Assembly (NCBI GenBank): GCA_964525165.1
Contig: CAZGGG010000004.1
Location: 20,860-84,859, forward strand
Origin: JAWLFI01 sp964525165
Lineage (GTDB): Bacteria; Bacteroidota; Bacteroidia; Chitinophagales; Saprospiraceae
Direction: 5' to 3'
DNA: 64,000 nt
Under the pieces are notes generated by a model that was given only the letters and a program-made list of their open reading frames with translations, had not been told where the DNA came from and searched no databases. Numbering within the stretch: the first letter of the stretch is position 1; the number at the start of each line of letters is the position of its first letter. Below, piece by piece: positions 34,024 to 43,182 of this stretch. A program made the position numbers and the translations under genes.

Positions 34024-35988
34024 ATGAAAAAAAGCATGTTATTGCTCCCGTTGGTGTTATTTGTAACCACCCAACTATGGTCTCAAAGTGAAGATCCGGT
34101 CTTATTCTTTGTTGAGGACGATGAGGTGCACGTATCTGAATTCCAATATATCTACGACAAGAATAATCGGGATAGCACAAAGGGTACCCGAGAAAGTCTT
34201 GCGGATTATCTGCAATTGTATATCCAGTTTAAGTTAAAAGTTCAGGCCGCAAAGGATGCTGGTCTGGACACCATTCAAGCTTTGCAGGATGAGTTGAAGA
34301 TGTATCGCAAGCAACTTGCTAAAAACTATCTTTTGGATAAAGAGATTGAGGAGGCTATCACAAAGAAAGTGTTTGAGCGCATGAAAGAAGACCTGCACCT
34401 CAGTCACATATTGATAAAGGTGCGGAAAGGGGAAGATACAACTGCTGTTATCGACTACGCAAATAAGATCAGAGACAGCATTGCTTCCGGTCAGCGCACA
34501 TTCGAGGAAATGGCATTGAAATATTCCGCAGATGGGACAGTCCAGAAAAACAAAGGAGATTTGGGCTATCTGACCGCCATGTTCCCCAATGGTTTTGAAC
34601 GTTTGGAAGCAGTAGCCTACCAGATGAAAGAAGGGAGCTTAAGTGCACCCGTTCGCTCTCAAGCGGGGTACCATATTCTATACCTACATGACCGCAGACC
34701 TGCTCGTGGCACCGTTGAAATTTCTCAAATTCTAGTCCGAAAACCGGAAACCGGAAGTCGGGAAATGGCTAAAAAGAAGATTGATGCGGCCTATCAGGCA
34801 TTACAAAAAGGCCTGGCTTGGGAAGAAGCGGTACTGGAGTTTACAGAGGATAAGAAAAACAGAAGAAAAGGAGGCTATCTGGGCGTCTTTGAAATAGGGG
34901 TATATGAAGAATCCTTAGAAGATGCGGCTTATGCTCTCGAGGAACAAGGAGATATTTCTGAGGTAGTGGAGTCAAGTATAGGTTATCATATCTTAAAGAG
35001 AGGAATCGCGACCCGACCGCAGGAAGAGTCATTCGATCAAATGAAAAGTTTGATTATGGCTCAATTGGAGAAAACGAACCGACTGGATAAGGCACAGCAA
35101 ACTTTAGTCGAAAAAATCAAGCAAAAAGCTCCATTCCAATTAGAAACAGAGGTATATGAAGCTTTCAAAGCCACGATTAATGATGATTTTACCAATTACA
35201 AATGGGAAAGTCCGAATGTGGAAGAGGAAGTACTGCTTTCTTTTGGAGCAACATTTGAAAGAACAAATCAGGATTTCATTGATTACCTAAAGCGAAATAC
35301 CCGGGAACGTTTACGATTGGATCGAAAGATGCAAGGTCAGGCCGCTGCAGATCTATTGCTTCAAAAGTATGTTGAAGATATGGCGCTGGAGTACGAACAA
35401 ACGCGCTTGGAAGAGAAATATGCAGATTTCAGAAACTTGATGAGAGAATATCGTGAAGGCATCCTCTTATTTGAGGTTACCAAAGATGAGATTTGGGATA
35501 AAGCGCCACAGGATACAGCAGGTTTGATGGATTTCTATGAGCAGAATAAGGAAAATTATCGTTGGAATGAGCGAGCGAAGATTCTGACCTTCCGGGTGAA
35601 TACTACAGACAATCAATTGATGAACCGCGTGAAAAAAATGGTCATGCAGGAGCCTGTCCAAAAGGTCATTGAGACGTTTAATGGGGACTCCACCTTAGTC
35701 ACTTACACCTCTCAAGTAATCGAAAAGGGAGATCCTGAATTTGGTGCCCGTTCCTGGCAGCAAGGTGTGCTGTCTAACCTGACTCAAAAAGCCAACGGAT
35801 ATACCTTTGAATATATCAGCGATTTGATTCCGCCCAGAGTGAAATCATTAGAGGAAGCCAGAGGATTTGTGATTTCTGATTATCAGACCTATCTGGAACA
35901 GAAATGGGTGCGCAGTTTGGGTGAAAAATACAGAGTGAAAGTTGTGGATCACGAATTTGACAAACTGATTGAGACGTATCAAAAATAA
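34024..35988 (+). CDS. Periplasmic peptidyl-prolyl isomerase with two parvulin domains
   Basis: A 654-residue SurA/PpiD-like chaperone. The ATG at 34024 gives a clean signal peptide (KKSMLLLPLVLFVTTQLWSQ); a longer frame upstream overlaps purD and is not real. After an N-terminal helical chaperone region come two PpiC-type domains, at about residues 125-222 (LHLSHILIKVRKGED ... AGYHILYLHDRR) and 231-327 (VEISQILVRK ... IGYHILKRG). The remaining 320 residues are helical and may form a second chaperone lobe. It should help fold outer-membrane proteins, of which SprA and the TonB receptor here are large examples. The next gene overlaps its end by 20 bases. Confidence 0.9.
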   Translation: MKKSMLLLPLVLFVTTQLWSQSEDPVLFFVEDDEVHVSEFQYIYDKNNRDSTKGTRESLADYLQLYIQFKLKVQAAKDAGLDTIQALQDELKMYRKQLAKNYLLDKEIEEAITKKVFERMKEDLHLSHILIKVRKGEDTTAVIDYANKIRDSIASGQRTFEEMALKYSADGTVQKNKGDLGYLTAMFPNGFERLEAVAYQMKEGSLSAPVRSQAGYHILYLHDRRPARGTVEISQILVRKPETGSREMAKKKIDAAYQALQKGLAWEEAVLEFTEDKKNRRKGGYLGVFEIGVYEESLEDAAYALEEQGDISEVVESSIGYHILKRGIATRPQEESFDQMKSLIMAQLEKTNRLDKAQQTLVEKIKQKAPFQLETEVYEAFKATINDDFTNYKWESPNVEEEVLLSFGATFERTNQDFIDYLKRNTRERLRLDRKMQGQAAADLLLQKYVEDMALEYEQTRLEEKYADFRNLMREYREGILLFEVTKDEIWDKAPQDTAGLMDFYEQNKENYRWNERAKILTFRVNTTDNQLMNRVKKMVMQEPVQKVIETFNGDSTLVTYTSQVIEKGDPEFGARSWQQGVLSNLTQKANGYTFEYISDLIPPRVKSLEEARGFVISDYQTYLEQKWVRSLGEKYRVKVVDHEFDKLIETYQK

Positions 35989-36820
35989 TTGGCTGCTTTT
36001 GGTGATACTCAGCCTTATGGCTTGTGACCCCTCCAATCGACAAACAGATTGGGATGGTGAAGCTTTGGCAGAAGTGTATGGAAGAGTTTTGACGGCTTCA
36101 GACCTGGAAGAGAAAAACATTGACTTAGCGCAAGACTCAGCATTGCTTTGGACTTTATATGTAGACCAATGGATACGAGATGAATTGTTCTTTCTACAAG
36201 CAGAAGAGCAGTTGAAAGACATCTCTGAAATAGAAAAATTGGTATCCTCATATCGGCAATCGCTTATGATTCATTATTATGAACAACAGTTGATCCAAGA
36301 ACAATTAGATAGCATCATTTCCGAAGAGGAGATCGTTCAACATTATAAGGAACGTAAAGACAACTTTATCTTAAACGAAGCTGTGGTGCAAGCTCGGTGG
36401 ATCATTACCCAGTCGTCAAATTTCAAAGCAGATACAGTCTCGGCACATTGGTCTTCGGAAACTCATAAAGATGATCGTTTAAAGGCTCTTTGTGAACTAT
36501 ATTCGCGATCCTATAATTTGAATGATAGTTTGTGGTTATCCTTCAGGGAGTTATCTTCCAGAACCGGGCTGTCTTTAGAAGATTTAAGGAAGCTTCGATT
36601 AAACGAGTTTCATGAGATCTCACAGAATGAGGGAGGCAGACTAATGATACAAATGAATAGTATTGTGGAAGAAGGCTCTGTTGCGCCTGTGCAATACGTT
36701 AAAGAGAGAATCAGGAGAATCATTCTCCATGACCGAAAAGAAGAAATTTTAAAAAGCTACCGTCAGCGAATCTATCAAAAAGCGATTCAAGAGCGGAAAG
36801 TGAAAATGTATATTCAATGA
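35969..36820 (+). CDS. Lipoprotein of the SurA-like operon, no clear PPIase domain
   Basis: A 283-residue putative lipoprotein. No ATG precedes the lipobox, so the TTG at 35969 is taken as start; it gives a basic N-terminus and hydrophobic core (NNWLLLVILSLMAC) with lipidation at the Cys. The body is helical and acidic and resembles the N-terminal chaperone segments of SurA/parvulin proteins (VYGRVLTASDLEEKNI, then IVQHYKERKDNFIL), but I find no parvulin active-site segment. It overlaps the two-parvulin gene at its start by 20 bases and surA by 4 (ATGA). It probably works with them as an outer-membrane-protein chaperone; this is inference from context. Confidence 0.75.
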   Translation: MRRIKNNWLLLVILSLMACDPSNRQTDWDGEALAEVYGRVLTASDLEEKNIDLAQDSALLWTLYVDQWIRDELFFLQAEEQLKDISEIEKLVSSYRQSLMIHYYEQQLIQEQLDSIISEEEIVQHYKERKDNFILNEAVVQARWIITQSSNFKADTVSAHWSSETHKDDRLKALCELYSRSYNLNDSLWLSFRELSSRTGLSLEDLRKLRLNEFHEISQNEGGRLMIQMNSIVEEGSVAPVQYVKERIRRIILHDRKEEILKSYRQRIYQKAIQERKVKMYIQ

Positions 36821-38178
36821 TGAGGTATCTTTTAATTGTTGCGATCGTATTCAGCACCCTCCTGACGGCGCAAGCTCAGGGGGTGGTCAACAAGGTAGTG
36901 GCCAAAGTAGGTGGCGAACTAATATTACTATCAGACATTCAGGAACAATTGGCTTATATACAAGATAAGCAAGGCTCTGTTTCTCCGGAAGATCGCTGCT
37001 ACATATTGGAAAGTCTATTGGCTCAAAAGCTCTTAGTGAATAAAGCCAAGCTGGATAGTGTGGTGGTCATGGATGAAGAAGTAGATGCCCAGATAGATGG
37101 ACGATTGGAACAAATTTTGGCAATGATGAACAATGATATCAGCCAGTTTGAAGCTTACTACGGAAAAACAGTAGAACAAGTTCGATCGCAGATGTTCCGT
37201 GAAATGAAATCCCAATTATTGGCAGAACGAATGCGGGGGCAGGTAATGTCTACAGCAGAGGCTACACCTTCCGAGGTGGTCGAGTTTTATAATAGTATTC
37301 CCACAGACAGCCTTCCCTATTATAACTCAGAAGTAGAACTACAGGAATTAGTCGTAAGGCCTAAGATTAATGACACGGAAAGGGAAAAAGCGATTGAGCA
37401 ACTTACTGAGATTCGCAGAAAAATTATTGAAGACAGCATGAGTTTCACCTCTTTGGCAAGAACTTATTCTGACGATCCCGGTTCTGCGAGAAATGGTGGA
37501 GATCTGGGAATGATGAAAAGAGGTACCCTGGTCCCTGAATTTGAAGCTGCGGCATACAATCTACGACGAAATGAAGTGTCTGAAATTGTAGAAACCGAAT
37601 ATGGTTTTCATATCATCAAGCTTCTGGAGCGAAGAGGAAACAATGTACATACCCAGCATATTTTGATCAAACCAGAGATTACAGAGAATGACCTGTTGCT
37701 AGCACAACAAGAATTGGATAGCATTCGGAATTTAATCCTCAAAGATTCCTTAACATTTGAAGCTGCTGTTCGACTGCACGGATACGATAAAGTGCAATCC
37801 TTCAATAATGGCGGGCGAATGATCAACCCGGCTACCGGTGATAATTTCTTTGAAGTGGGAGATCTGGATCCTGAAATTTACTTTTCTACAGATACCTTAG
37901 AGGTAGGAGAAATCACCTCCCCATTGGAATTTAGCGCGCCCGGAAGAGAAACCCTTTTTAGAATCGTCAAGCTAATCTCTAGAACAGATCCTCACAGAGC
38001 CAGCCTCAAAAAGGATTATGCTAAGATTCAAATGATGGCTACCGAACAGAAGAAAGGAAGTCTGCTCGTGGATTGGTTAGATGACGTTCTGAAAAACACA
38101 TATATAGAAATAGCCCCTGAATTTCACAATTGCCCCAACATGAATAAGTGGCTCAAAACCGATACCGCAGGGAAGTAG
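36817..38178 (+). CDS. surA: Peptidyl-prolyl isomerase SurA-like chaperone
   Basis: A 453-residue periplasmic chaperone with signal peptide (MRYLLIVAIVFSTLLTAQAQ) and the SurA N-domain signature VNKVVAKVGGELILLSDIQEQ. Two parvulin regions follow: about 172-272 (EVELQELVVRP ... YGFHIIKLLERRG) and 280-385 (HTQHILIKPEI ... ETLFRIVKLISR). It ends the three-gene chaperone set and is translationally coupled to the lipoprotein gene before it by an ATGA overlap. Its clients are probably outer-membrane barrels. Confidence 0.92.
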   Translation: MMRYLLIVAIVFSTLLTAQAQGVVNKVVAKVGGELILLSDIQEQLAYIQDKQGSVSPEDRCYILESLLAQKLLVNKAKLDSVVVMDEEVDAQIDGRLEQILAMMNNDISQFEAYYGKTVEQVRSQMFREMKSQLLAERMRGQVMSTAEATPSEVVEFYNSIPTDSLPYYNSEVELQELVVRPKINDTEREKAIEQLTEIRRKIIEDSMSFTSLARTYSDDPGSARNGGDLGMMKRGTLVPEFEAAAYNLRRNEVSEIVETEYGFHIIKLLERRGNNVHTQHILIKPEITENDLLLAQQELDSIRNLILKDSLTFEAAVRLHGYDKVQSFNNGGRMINPATGDNFFEVGDLDPEIYFSTDTLEVGEITSPLEFSAPGRETLFRIVKLISRTDPHRASLKKDYAKIQMMATEQKKGSLLVDWLDDVLKNTYIEIAPEFHNCPNMNKWLKTDTAGK

Positions 38179-38200
38179 ATAGATTCTCTATTTTTGAGTC

Positions 38201-39079
38201 ATGGACCGGTATCAAAAAGCCAAGAAAACAGCTTCATTCAGCATTGTTGGTAATATCTTATTAGCCACCGTTAAGCTTTTTGCCGGAATATTTGGAAACT
38301 CCTATGCTTTGATCGCGGATGCGATTGAGTCCACTACAGATATTTTTTCATCTATTTTGGTGTATTGGGGTATCAAATATGCAGAGCGGCCGCCGGATGA
38401 GAATCACCCTTACGGACATGGAAAAATTGAGCCTCTGGTTACCTTCATCGTTGTTGGGATTTTGATTACTTCTGCCACGATTATAGCCTATCAAGCGATC
38501 ATAAATATTCAATCCCCTCAGGAGTTACCCGAAAGTTGGACCCTGGGAGTTCTCTTGGTCATTATTCTTTGGAAAGAAATCGCTTATCAAATCATGAAAC
38601 GGCGATCAGAAGAGTTAAAATCCACATCTATCAAAGCCGATGCCTGGCATCAGCGATCTGATGCTATTACCTCAGTTGCTGCTTTCTTAGGAATCTCTAT
38701 TGCTTTGCTGTTTGGTGAAGCCTTTGCGGTAGCGGATGATTGGGCTGCTCTATTTTCAGCATTTTTCATTCTCTACAATAGCTATTTGATATTTCGTCCT
38801 GCCTTGGGAGAAATCATGGATGAGCACTTTCATGAGGAACTACAAAGTTTGATTCACGAGAAAGCCAGCGAAGTGCCTGGGGTCATCAATACTGAAAAAT
38901 GCTATGTGCGGAAAGCCGGTATGGATTATCAGGTAGATCTGCATGCACGTGTGGATGGATCGATTACCGTAGAAGAAGGCCATACCATAGCGCATGCTCT
39001 TCAAGACCATTTGCTACAGGAAATAACCGAATTGAAATATGTGCTGATTCATATCGAGCCCGGAAATAAAGAGGCATAG
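38201..39079 (+). CDS. Cation diffusion facilitator (CDF) family transporter
   Basis: A 292-residue inner-membrane antiporter that exports divalent metals such as Zn, Mn or Fe(II). Six membrane helices are predicted. The family's metal-site residues are visible in ALIADAIESTTDIFSS (helix 2) and KADAWHQRSDAITS (helix 5), and DENHPYGHGKIEP is the classic loop after helix 2. The C-terminal 80 residues form the cytoplasmic ferredoxin-like domain (VPGVINTEKCYVRKAG, ELKYVLIHIEP). An Asp in helix 2 and a His-Asp pair in helix 5 occupy the binding positions; metal choice cannot be settled. It starts 22 bases after surA and is followed by a terminator. Confidence 0.93.
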   Translation: MDRYQKAKKTASFSIVGNILLATVKLFAGIFGNSYALIADAIESTTDIFSSILVYWGIKYAERPPDENHPYGHGKIEPLVTFIVVGILITSATIIAYQAIINIQSPQELPESWTLGVLLVIILWKEIAYQIMKRRSEELKSTSIKADAWHQRSDAITSVAAFLGISIALLFGEAFAVADDWAALFSAFFILYNSYLIFRPALGEIMDEHFHEELQSLIHEKASEVPGVINTEKCYVRKAGMDYQVDLHARVDGSITVEEGHTIAHALQDHLLQEITELKYVLIHIEPGNKEA

Positions 39080-39127
39080 AATATCTTAAGAAGGGAGTCC
39101 TGTTTTGCTGTAGAACGCCTATAAAAA

Positions 39128-39160
39128 AAGCCCACATTTAATAAATGCAGGCTTTAAAAT
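39128..39160. terminator. Bidirectional terminator between convergent genes
   Basis: AGCC-CA-CATTT pairs with AAATG-CA-GGCT around a short loop. A run of seven A residues precedes it and a T-rich stretch follows, so it can act on both the CDF gene and the convergent POT transporter gene. Confidence 0.75.
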
Positions 39161-39186
39161 TTTTCTCTTTAGATATATCTTACCAA

Positions 39187-40968
39187 TTATCGAACCCCGT
39201 GCATTAAGCGTTTCAGAAGTGGGTTCAATAATGCTGATAGAATCCCTAAAGCTATGGGAATAAGCGTCAAGATGAGGAAGAAATAAGATAATCCATTTTC
39301 CTCTGCAATACTATCGATATTCCCTCCAAAATTATGGGCGATTTTATTCCCTATGGCAATAGCCAGATAATAGACTCCAAACATAAAGGCAATCATACGG
39401 GGCGGCACCAACTTACTCAGGTAAGAAAGACCCATGGGCGACAAACACAATTCACCCAATGTATGGAATAAGTATGCCGCGATGAGCCAGAACATACTGA
39501 GTTGAGCGGCTTCCGCACCGGGGGCCACATTTCTGGCACCAAATGCTAGAAACCCAAATCCTACCCCTAACAACACCATACCCATGGCATACTTGATGGC
39601 ACCCGGAGGATTATACTTACTCTCCCAAAGCCTTGAAAAGAGCGGCGCAAAGGTGATGATGAATAATGAATTCAGAATCGCGAACCAGGTAACCGGAACC
39701 TCTGCCTCAGTTGACTGAAATTCTGCGACTACTTTATACCCGACAATTCCCCAAATAATTACAAAACTAGATCCCAAAATCACATTGGATAAGGGAATCT
39801 TTGAGTAAGTCTTTCGAAATAAAGCGTATAGTACATAGGTAATAATGATCAAAGGAACCACAGTTACCAATAAGTCAACGATTTTGAATATCGTGGCACC
39901 CGAACCAGAAAGCACTCTTGCTGTAAAGTCACGCGTATAAAGGGGCAAGGTTCCCGCTGCCTGCTCAAAAGCTGCCCAGAAAAATACGGTCAACAAAGAG
40001 AATATCACCACCGCTATCATTCGATCCCGAACAATCTTTGTATAGCGTGGAATTCTGACCGCCAGAAGTATAATAAACGCACCTGCTGCAAGGGCTGCAA
40101 AGAAATAGGAGTCCGGCAATCCCAGGATTTCAAAATTTAAGGTTTGTATATCTCCTATTTTCGACAAAGGATCATTAATAATGTATATCAATGCCCCTAA
40201 AAGAAATAGACCGATCAAAGAATAATCAAGAATATTGAAGGGATTTAATTGCTCTTCTTTAGCCGGTTCCTGATCTGCAGGAAAAGAGGTTTCTTCTCTT
40301 CCGGCGATTTCGACCTCATGTCTTTCGCTTGGCTTTGCACCAATAGATCCAAATAAGACCTGTGCAAAGTAAAACTGCAACATACCCAAAAACATAAAGA
40401 TACCGGCCAGTCCAAATCCCCAGGACCAACCAATCTTTTCACCTACGTATCCACAAAGCATAATCCCCAAAAAGGCTCCTGCATTCACACCCATATAAAA
40501 AATAGTGTATGCACCATCTTTCTTATCCTCATGCCCTTCATACATATATGAAATAATGGAGGTCATATTGGGTTTGAAAAAGCCATTTCCTAATATTAGA
40601 AATGCAATTCCTAAGTAGAGGAAGAATTCGGTTTCCAAAGCCATCGAAGCATGCCCCAAAGTCATCAGTAAGGCTCCAATGACCACCGCATTCCTATACC
40701 CCAGGTATTTATCGGCCAGGTATCCTCCGGCAATTGGTGTCAAATACACCATCAAAGCATAGGTCCCCAATAAGGATAATGCCGCTTCTGTACTCCACTC
40801 CCATCCCGGATTTAAACCCGTCAAGGAAGCGGTAAGGAATAAAACCAAAAGAGCTCGCATTCCATAATAGGAGAATCGTTCCCACATTTCTGTGAAGAAG
40901 AGCACAAACAATCCCGCAGGGTGTCCTAACACCTTGGAGTCAAAAAAATTGGTCGATGTATTACTCAT
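39187..40968 (-). CDS. POT/PTR-family proton-coupled peptide transporter, long form
   Basis: A 593-residue MFS-fold importer of di- and tripeptides. The PTR2 signature TEMWERFSYYGMRALLVLFL is at the N-terminus, and the ExxERFxYYG proton/peptide motif is intact. GAYTIFYMGVNAGAFLG near residue 155 is the second family motif. The central region carries an additional charged cytoplasmic linker and two extra helices (about 210-300) compared with the neighbouring 466-residue paralogue, giving about 14 rather than 12 segments. The two genes are in tandem, 28 bases apart, and clearly arose by duplication. Peptide uptake fits a proteolytic lifestyle with secreted enzymes. Confidence 0.93.
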   Translation of the reverse strand: MSNTSTNFFDSKVLGHPAGLFVLFFTEMWERFSYYGMRALLVLFLTASLTGLNPGWEWSTEAALSLLGTYALMVYLTPIAGGYLADKYLGYRNAVVIGALLMTLGHASMALETEFFLYLGIAFLILGNGFFKPNMTSIISYMYEGHEDKKDGAYTIFYMGVNAGAFLGIMLCGYVGEKIGWSWGFGLAGIFMFLGMLQFYFAQVLFGSIGAKPSERHEVEIAGREETSFPADQEPAKEEQLNPFNILDYSLIGLFLLGALIYIINDPLSKIGDIQTLNFEILGLPDSYFFAALAAGAFIILLAVRIPRYTKIVRDRMIAVVIFSLLTVFFWAAFEQAAGTLPLYTRDFTARVLSGSGATIFKIVDLLVTVVPLIIITYVLYALFRKTYSKIPLSNVILGSSFVIIWGIVGYKVVAEFQSTEAEVPVTWFAILNSLFIITFAPLFSRLWESKYNPPGAIKYAMGMVLLGVGFGFLAFGARNVAPGAEAAQLSMFWLIAAYLFHTLGELCLSPMGLSYLSKLVPPRMIAFMFGVYYLAIAIGNKIAHNFGGNIDSIAEENGLSYFFLILTLIPIALGILSALLNPLLKRLMHGVR

Positions 40969-40996
40969 AGATTAATGATTGGTTATAGTATTCAAT

Positions 40997-42397
40997 TTAT
41001 TGCTCGTCTGCCAATTCAAATCCTTCGGTCTCCTTGTCCCCCTGGCTGTAATCCACCTCTTTATCTTCCGCCCCATGCGTCAAAGACTCCAACCGCTTGC
41101 GGAACAAAAGAATCAATGCTCCAAAAACCACACAGAAAACTGCAATACCTGTAAAAACTGAAAACTCCCCATAGCTACTGGCACTTTCACCTAATAAACC
41201 TGCCAGCTTATTCCCAAATCCGGTCATCGCAAAATACACGCCCATCATAATGGAAGCGTACTTTAAGGGAGCTAGTTTGGTAATGTAGGATAGTGCAACA
41301 GGACTAATGCAGAGTTCCCCAACGGTGTGAAACAGATAGGCTAAAACCAGCCATACCATGGCTGAAGAACCAGTGTCATTATACTCAGCAGAAGCTGCAG
41401 ACATAAAGAAGAAACCTGAGCCCATAATAATGAGTCCCAATATCATCTTAAACAAGGATGAAGAAAGTTTTCCTTGCAATTTCCTTTTCGCCCAAAAGCC
41501 CGCTACGGCAGTACCTAAAACGATAATAAAGAAGGCATTCAAAGATTGGAACCAAGATGCGGGAATTTCAAATCCAAACAACATTCGATCCGTTTTTTCG
41601 GCGGCATAGAGGTTCATTAAACCTCCGGCCTGCTCGAATGCTCCCCAAAATACGATCACCAATAGGAAGGAAATGAGCAACACCACAATACGATCTTTTT
41701 CGATTTTCGTCAAAGGTCGTTTCGCTGCCGCAATCTCCTCCGGATCTTTAGAAGCTCCAATATAATTTCCTACATGCTTGAGGTATTGTTGGCCCCACAT
41801 ATATACCAAAAGACCCAAAAGCATCCCGATTCCGGCCAAACCAAAACCATAGTGCCATCCATAGACCTCTCCTACATAGCCGACGATTAAACTAGAGGCG
41901 AAAGCTCCCAGGTTAATTCCGATATAAAAAATGGTAAATCCTTTATCTCTTCTAACATCACCTTGCTTGTATAAACCACCAACCATGGTAGAAATATTGG
42001 GTTTCAACATACCCACACCGGCAATGATTAGAATAAGACCTGTGTAAAAAGCCCACATCTGTTCTACTGCCAGAATACCATGACCAAAACATAAAAGAAT
42101 TCCACCTACTAAGACGGATTGCCGCTGCCCAATCAATCGGTCTGCGATAATTCCGCCCGGGATCGAAGCTACATACACCAACATGGTGTACCAGCCATAT
42201 AAAGACAAGGCTTCTGCATCCGTCCATCCCAAACCGGGATTATCACCTGTTTCACGAGCGACCAGATATAAAACAAGAATGGCACGCATCCCATAGTAAG
42301 AAAAACGCTCCCACATTTCTGTAAAGAAAAGAACGTACAACCCTATGGGATGTCCAAATAAATTCTTCTGATGTGCTTGCGTAACCGATGCATCCAT
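40997..42397 (-). CDS. POT/PTR-family proton-coupled peptide transporter, short form
   Basis: A 466-residue paralogue of the next gene. It begins similarly (TEMWERFSYYGMRAILVLYL) and carries the second motif GFTIFYIGINLGAFASS, with 12 predicted membrane helices and a short acidic C-tail (GAEDKEVDYSQGDKETEG). It lacks the long central insert of its neighbour. It is transcribed first; a TATTTTTA box at 42423-42430 on the minus strand is one mismatch from the -7 consensus. Whether the two transporters differ in peptide preference cannot be read. Confidence 0.93.
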   Translation of the reverse strand: MDASVTQAHQKNLFGHPIGLYVLFFTEMWERFSYYGMRAILVLYLVARETGDNPGLGWTDAEALSLYGWYTMLVYVASIPGGIIADRLIGQRQSVLVGGILLCFGHGILAVEQMWAFYTGLILIIAGVGMLKPNISTMVGGLYKQGDVRRDKGFTIFYIGINLGAFASSLIVGYVGEVYGWHYGFGLAGIGMLLGLLVYMWGQQYLKHVGNYIGASKDPEEIAAAKRPLTKIEKDRIVVLLISFLLVIVFWGAFEQAGGLMNLYAAEKTDRMLFGFEIPASWFQSLNAFFIIVLGTAVAGFWAKRKLQGKLSSSLFKMILGLIIMGSGFFFMSAASAEYNDTGSSAMVWLVLAYLFHTVGELCISPVALSYITKLAPLKYASIMMGVYFAMTGFGNKLAGLLGESASSYGEFSVFTGIAVFCVVFGALILLFRKRLESLTHGAEDKEVDYSQGDKETEGFELADEQ

Positions 42398-42564
42398 ACC
42401 AATACCTATTTTAGTAACCCGCTAAAAATAGGTGTTATATTTTGCTATGGCGAAATTTTACGACTTTTATTTTGTTAGAGAAATTTTAAAGTTTCATCCG
42501 TGTCTAAAGGATCCTATGTACCATGTTTTATAATCCCAAATCATGACTTGAAGTAAATGAATTC

Positions 42565-43182
42565 TCACTCTAGTAAACGAGCCCAACTTCTTGTTTTCTC
42601 CTCACTCGAGAAGTGGTTATACTCCAATGACCAACCTTGTGCTGACAAAAGCTCTGTCAAAAGGGATAACATATCCTGTAGTTGTTCCCCTGCCTGCTCC
42701 GGGAGCTTGCTCTCCCAGGTGTCGGTCTCACCCATAGCGCGCACATCACTCATGAGTTTGTTGTGATCTTTTGGACTAAAAGAATTGAAAGCACCTTCCT
42801 GTAGATCATAAAAAGAAGGCTGAATATCCATAGCCAGAATTTTAACGGAAGGCAGATTGCGGATGATCACCTTTCGATTTGCTTCATGGACATCTATCAC
42901 CACCTCCTCCATATCATAGCCTAAACTGACTGTAGCTTGCACTTTCACTAAAGCTTTTTTCCGGAAGGGTGACCAATCATAATAGTAGAAGTCTTCATAG
43001 TCATAAATCTCAAGAAAGGAACCTTCTACTGTAACCAGTTTAAAAACCTTCTCTACCTGCTGCAACAAAGCTTGTTTCTCAATTGTGGTCTGCACCTGAG
43101 TCGGTCGATACCACCACTGAGTCAGGATCGCACCCAAAACCATCGCTGCTAATACACTCAACACCCAAAGCCACTTTCTCAT
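42565..43182 (-). CDS. DUF4230 domain-containing membrane-anchored protein
   Basis: A 205-residue protein with one N-terminal membrane helix (WVLSVLAAMVLGAILTQWW) and a periplasmic or extracytoplasmic DUF4230 domain. Typical features are FKLVTVEGSFLEIYDYED and the KKALVKVQATVSLGYDMEEV strand pair followed by RKVIIRNLPSVKILAMDIQP. The family is widespread in Bacteroidota and Firmicutes, with unknown function. Its ATG begins directly after the stop of the DUF3108 gene, which suggests co-expression. No catalytic residues are evident. Confidence 0.85.
   Translation of the reverse strand: MRKWLWVLSVLAAMVLGAILTQWWYRPTQVQTTIEKQALLQQVEKVFKLVTVEGSFLEIYDYEDFYYYDWSPFRKKALVKVQATVSLGYDMEEVVIDVHEANRKVIIRNLPSVKILAMDIQPSFYDLQEGAFNSFSPKDHNKLMSDVRAMGETDTWESKLPEQAGEQLQDMLSLLTELLSAQGWSLEYNHFSSEEKTRSWARLLE

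Noticed and set aside
42536..42554. Third MITE end (CCCAAATCATGACTTGAA)
   Set aside because: It matches 11 contiguous bases of the terminal repeat, but no inverted partner is found within 300 bp on either side.
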